From the NCBI GenBank assembly GCA_024364805.1, contig CM044523.1:22986591-23024808 (forward strand): 38,218 nt of DNA. Reading direction: 5' to 3'. The notes under the pieces were generated by a model. It was not told the DNA's origin. It made no database searches and saw only the letters and a list, made by a program, of their open reading frames with translations. The position numbers and the translations under genes are program-made. This document shows, piece after piece, positions 1 to 9,846 of the stretch (positions within the stretch are counted from its first letter, which is position 1; each line of letters begins with the position of its first letter). This DNA comes from Euprymna scolopes (lineage: Eukaryota > Mollusca > Cephalopoda > Sepiida > Sepiolidae).

Positions 1-410
1 AGCGACAAATTATGTCTGACAAATGATGGCCATTTTTCACGAGCACAAATGTGAAGCTGCTTTCTAAAGTTAGCCTCCACTTTCACTAATGTTTTTTCAT
101 CTATTTTTTCATGTATTGCAGTCTTCAGTTCTCCAAGTGTGCGAGGTTTCCCAGCATAGATTTAAAAAATCCCCACAGATAAAAATCGCATATGGAAAGA
201 TTGGGTGAGTGCGGAGGCCACAGGAGATCTCCAAAGTGTGAGATAGCATGATTAGGGAATGCAGCTCGAACAGCAGTATTGGATAAACAAGTGACAACAA
301 ACTAAATGGCATCTTAAGCAGGTTTAAAGATTACCTTCCTTACTCCCTATCCCTTACTCAAGGAGAGTAAGGGATGTTCTAAAAACATCCGTTTCCCGTG
401 ACTCACCCTG
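1..410 (-). mobile_element. Mariner-like DNA transposon relic, internally deleted
   Basis: Read on the minus strand, the segment ends at 410 with a terminal repeat beginning CAGGGTGAGTCACGGGAAAC, preceded by a TA target dinucleotide (411-412). About 150 bases inside it, translation gives the C-terminal part of a Tc1/mariner-superfamily transposase: WPPHSPNLSICDFYLWGFFK contains the third catalytic Asp in the usual SPDL..DFFLWG setting, followed after one frameshift near 145-155 by KPRTLGELKTAIHEKID. The upstream DNA-binding and first catalytic regions are missing, so the copy is an internal-deletion derivative; its other end lies beyond the window. The family assignment rests on the DDE motif and the terminal repeat. 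It cannot code for an active transposase. Confidence 0.8.
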
Positions 411-412
411 TA

Positions 413-699
413 TATGTGTATATATATCACCTTTTTCTTCACCCTATTCCCTCTGCTTCACTATTTGTTACCAAGTAAGATCTATGACTTACTTGCAGTT
501 TCATCAAATACATGTGCAAGCAAAATCTGATCCCGCATTTTGCTAAATCCTACCCTCTGATGAGAAGGAAAGTATTTCTTCGAAACTCTGTGGATTAAGG
601 ACTATCCACTTATTTTGTGCTTCTTTTTTATAATTAAATATGTTTTTAACTCTTTTTCAAAGTGTTTTTTTAACATGATTTATTAACTACTTGTTCTTA
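413..699. other. Unassigned A+T-rich spacer with one hammerhead-like core
   Basis: No coding signal. It contains CTGATGA (557-563), a GAAG/CTTC stem (564-581) and GAAAC (582-586), the core layout of a hammerhead ribozyme, but the position where cleavage would occur reads GTG, which natural hammerheads do not cut. See findings. Confidence 0.4.
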
Positions 700-1168
700 T
701 ATATTAGACTAACGTTTAAATATGATATTTTAATTTGTTCAGATTTGGTATATATTATTATAGAGTCGTGATTTCAAAAAAAAAGTATTTGGGTGCCATC
801 AGCTAGAATCGAAATCGAAACTGTAGCATTCAAAGCTGGTGACATTACAACTGTACTAATGTGACACGCATATGAACTGATTAAAAATTAAAAATAAACT
901 AAGATGAATGTAAAAAATGTATAACGATTTTCTTTTCAATTTTGACCCCCATTTTTGACCCCTTAAAAACTATTTTAACCGGCTACAGACCAATAAAAGA
1001 ACGATCTGTAAAAAAAATCCAATCACTTGAGGGCCCTAGTGCTGCTCTGCGACTTTTAGTTTCAGAAGGGATAGAGTTTGAAAATATGGAGACAGATAGA
1101 CAGATAGCCTTTTATATATTAGATTATTCTTAACACAGTTAATAACATAAATAGCCATGAAAGAATGT
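700..1168 (+). repeat. Dispersed repeat family D, copy 1 of a local duplication
   Basis: Runs from ATTAGACTAACGTTTAAATA through a conserved ATCGAAATCGAAACTG block and two 'tttgacccc' blocks to a short run of GACAGATAGACAGATAG, then a flank ending AGCCATGAAAGAAT. The same series recurs at 1437-1944 and, in diverged form, at 14820-15290 (minus) and 31665-32115. Because the flank after the GACA run is also shared with the second copy, this pair is a segmental duplication rather than two insertions. No coding capacity seen. Confidence 0.75.
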
Positions 1169-1245
1169 ATATCTCGAAAAGTGGTTAGAGCACTGTAAAA
1201 GTGGTGGACAAATGTTTGTTTAAACAGACATTTGGCGAGATAATT

Positions 1246-1392
1246 TACGGGCACTGCTCCTGTGGGTCGATTGGTAGAACTGCTGACTGTCAACACAGTG
1301 TTTCTAGGTTCAATCCTCGGCTTGGGAGAGGTGCTAGTCTAGCGGCACTGATGAGTTGTGATACAATAAAACAGGACTGTATGTCGATGACT

Positions 1393-1395
<3 letters not shown>
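1246..1395 (+). mobile_element. tRNA-derived SINE, family T1
   Basis: A pol III-type promoter is visible: a box A-like TGGGTCGATTGG (about 1263-1274) and a box B GGTTCAATCC (1307-1316), 33 bases apart. The 3' part reads CTGATGAGTTGTGATACAAT, then AAAACAGGACTGTATGTCGA, and the element ends in an (AT)n run at 1397. The same 3' part recurs at 36272-36320 and 37090-37130, so this is a dispersed family. It is not a tRNA gene: no cloverleaf or acceptor stem can be drawn. Confidence 0.75.

Positions 1396-1396
<1 letters not shown>

Positions 1397-1438
<42 letters not shown>
1397..1438. repeat. (AT)n microsatellite
   Basis: Uninterrupted AT dinucleotides forming the tail of the preceding SINE. Confidence 0.95.
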
Positions 1439-1442
<4 letters not shown>

Positions 1443-1944
1443 TAGACTAATGCTTAAATATGATATTTTAATTTGTCCAGATTTGGTATATGTTATTATA
1501 GAGTCGTGATTTCAAGAAAAAAAAAAGTATTTGGGTGCCATCAGCTAGAATCGAAATCGAAACCGAAACTTTAGCACTCAAAGCTGATGACGTTACTACT
1601 GTACTAATGTGACACACATATGAACTGATTAAAAATTAGAAAAAAAATAAGATGAATGCATAAAATGTATACCGATTTTTTTTTCAATTTTGACCTATTT
1701 TTGACCCCTTAAAAACTATTTTAACCAGCTAAAGAACAATAAAAGAACGGTCCATAAAAAATTGAATCATTTGAGGCCCCTAGCGCTGCTCTGCGACTTT
1801 TAGTTTCGGAGGAGATAGAGTTTGAAAATATGGAGACAGACAGACATTAAATATGGAGACAGACAGAGATAAAATATGGAGACGGACAGACATATATTAG
1901 ATTATTCTTAACACAGTTAATAATGTAAATAGCCATGAAAGAAT
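1437..1944 (+). repeat. Dispersed repeat family D, copy 2
   Basis: Second member of the local duplication (compare 700-1168), about 85-90 percent similar by eye. Here the short GACAGACAGACA element is expanded three times as 'atatggagacagacagaca'-type units (about 1827-1890). It ends in the same AGCCATGAAAGAAT flank. Confidence 0.75.
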
Positions 1945-2289
1945 ATTTTTTATGGTTTGAATTGGGAAGACAGTTTAAAAAGGAAAATCTCCAAAGAGGC
2001 TTAACAATCAAATAATATAAGAAAATTATGTTAAAACGCTGGAAATGTCTTTCATATGATAAAAATTGTTAATCAAAAGTCAATGTTGTGCTCCCCCCCC
2101 TCATCCTCAACTAATCCAAAAGGAATATTTTAGAGACTAATACCCTTTGTCCAATGTAGGAAAAAAAAATCAATATTCGTTTATTGTCTGAACACCTGTG
2201 CTTTTTTTTTTTTTTTTTTTTACAATCAAAAAAGATCAATATAATCGATCAACGATGAAATAGAGAAAAGGGGACCCACAGTTGTGTTT
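1945..2289. other. No gene seen
   Basis: A+T-rich spacer with a poly-T run at 2204-2221 and a short C run near 2092. No ORF, SINE promoter or inverted repeat that I could support. Confidence 0.6.
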
Positions 2290-2324
2290 AAAGCAACGTG
2301 CCAAAATTTCTAAAGAATATGAAC

Positions 2325-2424
2325 CAAGCCTATTTCCGATCTGGCCAACAATATCGAATTAAAATAAAGTACCCCTTTTGACGAACTCTTGAGTGATTGT
2401 CATTAATTCACACAAACAAAAGAT
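2325..2424 (+). repeat. Direct repeat, copy 1 (partner 3140-3234)
   Basis: About 100 bases (CTATTTCCGATCTGGCC to TTAATTCACACAAACAAA) recur 815 bases downstream with roughly 80 percent identity. Origin unknown; the intervening DNA holds a LINE-tail fragment and repeat A. Confidence 0.65.
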
Positions 2425-2584
2425 GAAATATATTATTACGATGGAATTGGCATGCTCTGTTACTTAGTATGTTGAAAGAAGGCGATACTCAGTTGGTAGA
2501 ATTTGAGTTCAATTCCCATAACAGCAGAGTTTCTTTGTCACCATATAATCCTTCATAATCATATTCTATTCTACATCTATTTCA

Positions 2585-2830
2585 CATGTTGCCATGTGTT
2601 GGAACGCTTTAGAAATTGACTTCCAAACTAACCAACGTAAGAGGTCCACTCTCCTGGGCTTTGCCTTCTCTCTTTGAAAATGGGTTAGTTTATTGCTAAT
2701 CGTCTGAGGCACCATTACTGAGGAATGCTGAATGCCAACGACACTGCCCAGGCACTTATTTTTCTAGGTTAGAGTGCCCTTCCTCGGGGGCGCTGACTTC
2801 TCAATTACACTTTTCAACCCTGGTGTCTAA
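2585..2830 (-). mobile_element. LINE tail fragment (family G) joined to repeat A
   Basis: At 2590-2640 the minus strand reads TTAGTTTGGAAGTCAATTTC, encoding LVWKSIS, the same C-terminal LINE peptide found at 12890-13080 and 13545-13640. From 2640 a second block begins GAGGTCCACTCTCCTGGGCT and continues to about 2825. That block recurs at 33815-33985, so it is a separate dispersed repeat (A). Confidence 0.55.
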
Positions 2831-3139
2831 GTTCTTGCAGTAGATTGGTTGGTTGTTTTTGTTTTACGGCATATCAACCCATTCCAAGTTATTTAATGCC
2901 GAGTTCAGTGATTTTGAAGAAAAAGTTTTTAGTAGAATATTTTTTTTTTCAAGTCATTTTTTTTATTTAACTTAACAGGTACTACCATTCCGGGTCAGAG
3001 TGGTCCTGGGAGCAATGGCAATTAAGAGGTGGCTCCACACTCCCAAAAGCCTGCAAGCTGGGGCCTCACCATCGGATATAGTTTAAGGTCATATCCAGGA
3101 CCTCTTGTAGTGGAAGAGAACTAAAAAACCCAAAGAACC

Positions 3140-3234
3140 CTATTTCTGACCTGAATTATTAAATTAAAAATAAAAAGGTGCCCCTTTTGATAAACTCTTG
3201 AGCGATTGCCATTAATTCACACAGACGAAACTAG
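3140..3234 (+). repeat. Direct repeat, copy 2 (partner 2325-2424)
   Basis: Matches the upstream copy through CCCCTTTTGATAAACTCTTG and ATTAATTCACACAGACGAAA. Confidence 0.65.
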
Positions 3235-3379
3235 TAGGACATTATGGAAAGTGTTTGGAGGCTGTAAAGCAGAACAGAGGTTATGCAACTAAATATTAAT
3301 AAATGTGTTAAATACTTCTGCATATGGATAATCAAATTTTTTGTTAATAAATGTTTGTCAACTAAGTATATCTTCGTAT

Positions 3380-3505
3380 TATTTGGATTCAACGAACTAC
3401 TGATCTCATCTTGAGTGTGATTTTCACAGCGTTTTGGTCGATGTAACCTCCAACCTTCTTCAGGTGTATCTTGTCGAACTCGAGAATGTTTCTGTAATAT
3501 GGGAA
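3380..3505 (-). mobile_element. SINE family T2, 3' domain only
   Basis: On the minus strand it carries the family's conserved 3' block: GACAAGATACACCTGAAGAA, then GGTTGGAGG, CGACC and a degraded GAAAC, then CACACTCAAGATGAGATCAG. It lies head to head with the fuller copy at 3515-3990. No pol III boxes remain. Confidence 0.7.
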
Positions 3506-3514
3506 CCATTAATT

Positions 3515-3990
3515 ATTAACAATAGATGATATATACAAGTAATAAATAAAAACATTTATATATATTTAGTTATACATTAATATATAGTAATAATTAGCAA
3601 TAAATAGTGATATTTACAACTAGAAATAAAATAGGTTTAAGGCTCTTAAAATTCATACCAAAATTGTGTCCAAGGATCTGTGGCGCAGTGGTTAGAGTAC
3701 TTGGAAAAATCAATTGTAAAAAGTGATATTCTCCTGAACGTTGAAGGATCAATACTTATTGCGGGCAACCGAAAAATACAATTGTGAATTACTTAAGAGC
3801 ATGCTACCCTCGTGAAATAAATAAAGGGGTTTGCTCGAAATTCCATCCAAATTCCTGAGTTTGACAAGATACACCTGAAGAAGGTCGGCGGTTACATCAA
3901 CCGAAACATTGTGAAACTCCCACTCAAGATGAGAACAGTAGTCCGATGAATCAAAACTCATTTCAAATATTTAGAAACATCCTAAGTATA
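3515..3990 (+). mobile_element. SINE family T2 (tRNA-like unit inside a larger repeat)
   Basis: The tRNA-like part has a consensus box A TGGCGCAGTGG (3681-3691) and a degraded box B GGATCAATAC (3746-3755). Downstream is the shared 3' domain: CTGAAGA (3875-3881), a stem-loop, GAAAC (3903-3907), then CTCAAGATGAGAACAGTAGT. The copy at 11828-12305 (minus) matches it along its whole length, including about 150 bases upstream of box A, so the tRNA-like unit sits inside the repeat rather than at its 5' end. Non-coding. Confidence 0.75.
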
Positions 3991-4220
3991 TCTTTATTTC
4001 TGTTTTGTTTTTTTCTGCTCAAAGATTGAGTGTAAATTTCATTCAAATTAACTTGATATTTCTTGTGAAATACGAAAAGAAACAATATACCAAATATGTG
4101 TATGTGTGTGTATATATATAACTACTTAATTTACTCACATAAAATTAACATACGAAAGTATAGATTTATGCGTAAACTTTAAGTATTTACTTCAAAAGTG
4201 CTCAATACGTAGGTAGAGCT
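3991..4220. other. No gene seen
   Basis: A+T-rich spacer with a short (TATG/TG)n stretch near 4096-4118. Confidence 0.55.
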
Positions 4221-5050
<830 letters not shown>

Positions 5051-5054
5051 AGCT

Positions 5055-5350
5055 ACAGAGTTGGTATTTGTTTTGCAGATGGACTTAATGAGAGTAGAAA
5101 GCAGAGGGTTTTTTTTCTTATGGGAATCGCTCCAGACAAGGCATAAAACCACTTGATGTAAGGAGTTAAAAAAAAAAAAAGAAAAGAAAAAAGATTAACC
5201 CAGAAAACAGAAATTCTTCCCTCTTTGTCAGAAACATCGCTCTTGGAATGTGAGGACTAAAGAATAAAATAAGGGAATCGAGAGTTATGCAGCTGACAAA
5301 AGTAAACCCAAGATCAACTTTCTACTCTCCTTAAATTATAGTGTGGGCTC
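5055..5350 (+). mobile_element. SINE-like unit with LINE-type 3' tail, copy 1
   Basis: Contains GGGAATCGCTCCAGACAAGG, CCACTTGATGTAAGGAG, an A-rich stretch, then ACAGAAATTCTTCCCTCTTT. The last 100 bases (about 5237-5335: GGAATGTGAGGACTAAAGAA, AGTAAACCCAAGATCAACTT) match the 3' end of the R2/R4-like LINE at 31246-31340. Sharing a 3' end with a LINE is typical of non-autonomous elements mobilised by that LINE; here that is an inference. An adjacent second copy follows. Confidence 0.65.
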
Positions 5351-5356
5351 AAGTCA

Positions 5357-5650
5357 GTAAGAGTTGGAATTTGTTTTTAATGAAAGCAGAAAACAGACGT
5401 TTTGTATTTTTTTATGGAAATCCCTCCAGACAAGGCATGAAACTACTTGATGTAAAGAGCTTTTAAAAAAAAAAGAAAAAAGATTAACCCAGAAAACAGA
5501 AATTCTTCCCTCTTTGTCAGAAAGACTGCTCTTGGAATGCGAGGACTAAATGGAAAAATAAGGAATGTGAGAGTTATGTGACTGCTAAAAGTAAACTCAA
5601 GATCTACTTTCTAATCTCCTTAAATTATAGTGTGGGGTCAAGTTAGTAAG
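5357..5650 (+). mobile_element. SINE-like unit with LINE-type 3' tail, copy 2
   Basis: Tandem neighbour of 5055-5350, similar through its whole length (for example CCAGACAAGGCATGAAACTA; TTAACCCAGAAAACAGAAAT). It ends with the same AGTGTGGGGTCAAGTTAGTA extension as copy 1, so the pair looks like a tandem duplication of one inserted unit. Confidence 0.65.
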
Positions 5651-5934
5651 AAACCCTTGAGACTCAAAGCAAAAATAAATATTTGATCACATTTTTTCTG
5701 CTCTTCTGTTACATCATGGTCTTCCATTCCAGCCTCATTTTTTTTTTTTTAACTAAAAAAATCGATGCATTGCTCTAATTGATGAAAATATAATAACATT
5801 GTTATTTTCCTTTTTGATGTTTTGTTTAGTTATCCGTGACATTTTCAAAAAACAAGAGGTTAACTTTTCTAACTGAGAAACCTTTCGGCAACCTCGTAAC
5901 TCCCGCATGTCTCGGACGTTACTTAATATGCAAT
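5651..5934. other. No gene seen
   Basis: A+T-rich spacer with a poly-T run at 5739-5750. Confidence 0.55.
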
Positions 5935-7375
5935 ATCTAACATGTTAAGTTATCTTGTTAGACTTTAAAAGTTGAACCTAAATAGCATTTTAGTTGACAT
6001 ATCAAACTTTGATTCTAACTAGTTAGTCTTCATTTTTTTTTTTTTTTTTGTAACATATTGAGGTATACCACATTAATATATAGATCAAACCTGGTTAAAT
6101 ATTTCATCTGATAGTTCCCAAAAATACCCAATTAATTCTTTTTAATTATTGTTATTTTGTGGTCCCCCGACAGAAGGAGGTTTGTCTCTCTGTCTGTCTG
6201 CACTTTTCTCAATAACTACGCCTTGGAATTTTTAAAAATTTTGCACAAACATTAAATATGATATGAGTAAAAAAGTAACATAACAGATTTTCCGGGAAAA
6301 CTCCGGTTGCCTCCCTCCCCACCTAGGGGTGCCTTTCAGGTTAAAATGGCTAAAATTGACACTTTGTGCTTATTAAAAATATTGATGCCTTGGATTTTTA
6401 TAAAACTTTCTGAAAAGTTGTAACTAACTGATTTCTATATAATTTTGTTTGTCTATACTTCGCGATAACTCTTGGGTGTGCACCAGGGGTTCTTTTAGTG
6501 CTAATAAAAACACTCCATTTTTGGGACTATTTTACTATATTTGTCCAAAATTTTCTGTGTATGTCTATTTAGCAGTTTTGCATGGTGCTGAACTCAAATT
6601 TAAATATGTTAAGGCCTTCGGGACTTTGGGGCTAAATGGGGAGCGGGAACAAATGATGGACATAGTCATTTCTTTTTTTGTATGGTGCAGAACTCAAATT
6701 TACATATGTTTAGGCCTAAAACTGCACCCTTTTTTCATTTTCACCAGGATTTGACATCCCCTTGAGGCTAATGGTCGGGGGGGGGGGGCAAATGCTGAAC
6801 TTAATCATTTTTTTATGCCTTGTTCACTGTGTGTGGGGGGACCATGCATGCTTCACTTGTTAACATATAAAATTATCTTGTGAAAGTTTAAAAGTTGGAC
6901 CTAAATAGCATTTAAGCTGACATATCAAACTTATATTCTAACTAGACAATCTACATTTGTTATTGTTGCCCATGTTATTTGCAATATAATAACATTTTTC
7001 TACAGTTTATCATCATTTAATTCTACCTAAGCAACTGGTAATGTGGAAATATTTTTTAATTATGACGAAAAATAATACAAAATTCACAAGGGGAATACTT
7101 CATATTTAAAATGTTATTTTATTTTGAATATAAAAGAGTTGGCTCCCTTGAAATTGCAATTATATTTCTTTGTCTGTGTAGCAAATGAGGTATACCATGT
7201 TAATATTGATCAAATCCACTCAAATATTTCATCTGATAGTTCCCAAAAATGCTGAATTAATTCTTTTCATTGCCATTATTTTAAACATATAAAATTATCT
7301 CGTGGAATTCTAAAAATTGCCCCTACATAACATTTAGGTAGGCATATCAAACTTTGATTCTGACGAAATACATTG
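5935..7375 (+). repeat. Locally repeated units, interrupted by a 0.7 kb insertion
   Basis: Two blocks recur: one with TTAAAAGTTGAACCTAAATAG and ACATATCAAACTTTGATTCT (5965-6030, 6880-6950, 7300-7370), and one with GAGGTATACCACATTAATAT and ATCTGATAGTTCCCAAAAAT (6059-6155, 7190-7285). They form a partial tandem series. Between the first and second units lies the insertion at 6158-6854; the unit junction near 7285-7295 shows the uninterrupted arrangement. No coding capacity. Confidence 0.65.
6158..6854. mobile_element. Unclassified insertion bounded by inverted GGTCCCCC
   Basis: The left edge reads GTGGTCCCCCGACAGAAGGA and the right edge GTGTGTGGGGGGACCATGCA, giving a short terminal inverted repeat. 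Near the left end is TCTCTGTCTGTCTGCACTTT, similar to the GACA-rich ends of repeat family D. The interior has short ORFs of no recognisable kind. Its limits are set by comparing the filled junction with the uninterrupted paralogous junction near 7285. Superfamily unknown. Confidence 0.5.
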
Positions 7376-8084
7376 CATAGGTTATTGAACTATGTAGCAC
7401 AATATTACTTTCTGAGTATTTATTAGTACTTACTTTATTTCATTTGGGTTAGTTCTATACTTAAGATACAATGGACACTATTTTCATAGAAATGTTAGCC
7501 CATTAATGCCTAAATTGTTTTTAGGCAATTTGTTTGGTAATCAAGTTTATTTTTGCTTCAAAATATTAGATGAAATTATTATAAAATGAATTCTACCTAT
7601 ATTTAATATACACATAGATATTTAGTGTTAATTAAAAACTAACTGTTCAGTAAATATTAAACATTTTATGTGTGGTCCTTAAAAAAGGACCTTGGGCATT
7701 AACAGGTTAACACATATCAAAAACATATTTGTTGATTAAATATTTATTCATGGTATTTAGTTTAGTTGGGGTTTTTTTAAGAGAAAAATTGTAGTTTTTG
7801 CTTTTTGGCTTTGCAGAGCATGGTTGAGTTTTGCAAAGCGAAAGGAAAAAAAAACAATAATCTCGATGTTTGGTATATTTAAATCAGGAAACCGATATCT
7901 CCAGACAGCCTGATCTGCTGTCACCAGATTATTGATTTGAAGAATATTTAGCTGGCAATTATTTTTACAGTAAAGAGTTAGTAATTATTTGTTGTTTTAA
8001 AAAGAATTAAATTGCTAGAACTTTGAAGTAAGTAAACTAGGAACATATTTATTTTATTTATTTAAAGAATATTAAAAAAGAAAA
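7376..8084. other. No gene seen
   Basis: A+T-rich. A small hairpin sits at 7672-7692 (GGTCCTT AAAAA AAGGACC type). Nothing else supportable. Confidence 0.55.
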
Positions 8085-8178
8085 AAAAAATATGGAAATA
8101 ACTCCAGACAAGTCATTAAGCCACTTGATGTAAGGAGCTAACAAGAACAGAAGATTATTATCACAAATTATAGTCTTG

Positions 8179-8208
<30 letters not shown>
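8085..8208 (+). mobile_element. SINE-like fragment with poly-A tail
   Basis: ATGGAAATAACTCCAGACAA and CCACTTGATGTAAGGAGCTA match the middle of the units at 5055-5650. The fragment ends in a 29-base poly-A (8179-8207), as a retroposed copy would. Confidence 0.55.
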
Positions 8209-8209
<1 letters not shown>

Positions 8210-8214
8210 AAACA

Positions 8215-8530
8215 ATGTTGTAGGATAGGAGGAAAACAGTCAGCAGGAAGAGAGTTTCACTAGCTTGCAGTTCTTAGAAAGAAACTACTGGAATAAGAAT
8301 TTGTATTGCAATAAGGTACCAAAAAGATGGAAACCACTAGACCAATGAATCAAATGAGCAGGAACAAAAGAAGCAAGGAATATAGCAGACAATTTTGAAG
8401 AACACATGCCGTAATAGTATTTATAGAAAAGATTGATACTAGCAACATCACATCTGTGAAACAGGATGGAGAGAAGAGGAAAAGGTGGAGCCAATCAAAT
8501 TACAAATACGTCTATGCATGTTAGCAAGAA
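8215..8530 (-). mobile_element. LINE 3' fragment (CR1/Jockey-like C-terminus)
   Basis: Minus-strand translation gives HRCDVASINLFYKYYYGMCS, the typical C-terminal LEHRRDVASLxLFYKxYxG segment of CR1/L2/Jockey-type LINE proteins. After a frame change comes the FFPRT..LWNSLP-type ending (here SSFFLRTAS-like). Only the last ~300 bases are present: a 5'-truncated insertion with degraded frame. The 37-bp minisatellite begins just outside it. Confidence 0.7.
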
Positions 8531-8559
8531 CTTTTAAATGAAAGAGATTAACCAGCTCA

Positions 8560-8707
8560 AATATGACAACAATATTCGATATTTCAAACATATGCATAAT
8601 AGACCAACGAAAATGAACAACAGACCGAACAATAAATCATCTTAGAGATGCTTGGACACATCTAAAATGAAGATGTGTTAATCCAATATGAATGTTTCAC
8701 AAGATTA
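8560..8707. repeat. Degenerate fringe of the minisatellite
   Basis: Scattered pieces of the 37-bp unit (GATATTTCAAAC, ATAGACCAACGAAAATGAA) precede the regular array. Confidence 0.5.
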
Positions 8708-9592
8708 CTTCAAACTGAAGCATGATAGCCCAATGAATATGATATTTCAAACTGAAGTATGACAGACCAACAAAAATGATATTTCAAACTGTAGCATGAC
8801 AGACCAACAAAAATGTTATTTTAAACTGTAGCATGACAGACCAACAAAAATGTTATTTCAAACTGTAGCATGATAGACAATGAATATGATATTTCAAACT
8901 GTAGCATGATAGACCAACAAAAATGTTATTTTAAACTGAAGCATGATAGACAATGAATATGATATTTCAAACTGAAGTATGACAGACCAACAAAAATGTT
9001 ATTCCAAACTGAAGCATGACAGACCAACAAAAATGTTATTTCAAACTGTAGCATGACAGACCAACAAAAATGTTATTTTAAACTGAAGCATGACAGACCA
9101 ACAAAAATGCTATTTCAAACTGAAGCATGACAGACCAACAAATTGCTATTTCAAACTGAAACATGACAGACCAACAAAAATGATATTTCAAACTGAAGTA
9201 TGACAGACTAATGAAAATGATATTTCAGACTTTAGCATGATAGACCAACAAAAATGATATTTCAAACTGTAGCATAACAGACTAATGTACATGATATTTT
9301 AAACTGAAGCATGATAGGCCAATAAAAATTTTATTTTAAATTGAAGCATGACAGACCAACAAAAATGACATTTCAAACTGAAGCATGATAGACCAACGAA
9401 AATGCTATTTCAAACTGAAGCATGATAGACCAACGAAAATGCTATTTCAAACTGAAGCATGATAGACCAACGAAAATGCTATTTCAAACTGAAGCATGAT
9501 AGACCAACAAAAATGATATTTCAAACTGAAGCATGACTAATGTACATGATATTTTGAACTGATGCATGACAGACCAATGAAAATGATATCTT
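8708..9592. repeat. Minisatellite, about 24 copies of a 37-bp unit
   Basis: The unit is ATATTTCAAACTGAAGCATG followed by ACAGACCAACAAAAATG, repeated about 24 times. Variants include AAGCATG/TAGCATG, CAACAAAA/CAACGAAA, and shortened units lacking part of 'gaccaac' (about 8874 and 8946). Three adjacent copies near 9375-9500 are nearly identical, suggesting recent local expansion. No spacers, so not a CRISPR array; no ORF. It lies within or just 3' of the kinase gene. Confidence 0.95.
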
Positions 9593-9762
9593 GGTTGATA
9601 ATGGTAATTATTTTTATGAAAAAAAAAAATAGTTATTTCTTCTCAACAGTATTGACTTTTGACGGAAATTTATTATTTCAAAAACAATATTACTTTTAAC
9701 AGTAAATTATACAGATCGATGTAGAAAGCACTGTGGAATTTTCCACAAGTTATTATAATTAC

Positions 9763-9846
9763 CTTTACGGCATAAAATTGTTCCTCTTCAGCTCTGTGAA
9801 CTTTCAAGACATTTCCGTAAGCACCTTTGGCAATAACTGACATCAC
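9763..9846 (-). CDS. RSKR: RSKR-like kinase, glycine-rich-loop exon
   Basis: An 84-base phase-0 exon encoding 28 residues, flanked on the minus strand by a TTTTCCTTAG acceptor and a GTAATTATAA donor. The peptide holds the kinase ATP-binding loop GAYGNVLKV (GxxGxV) and ends FYAVK, whose Lys is the subdomain II ATP-anchoring lysine. It joins in frame to the exon at 14506-14700, giving DFEVMSVIAKGAYGNVLKVH, which parallels human RSKR/SgK494 (...LKILGLVAKGSFGTVLKV...FAVKV, from memory). RSKR is an S6-kinase-related protein of the AGC group whose function is little known. The remaining kinase subdomains must be encoded further along the minus strand, below 9763; I found none in the window, so the next intron is over 9.7 kb or the gene is incomplete here. 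Confidence 0.85.

Noticed and set aside
8708-9592. CRISPR-like regular repeats
   Set aside because: The 37-bp units are directly adjacent with no spacers, in an animal genome: a minisatellite.
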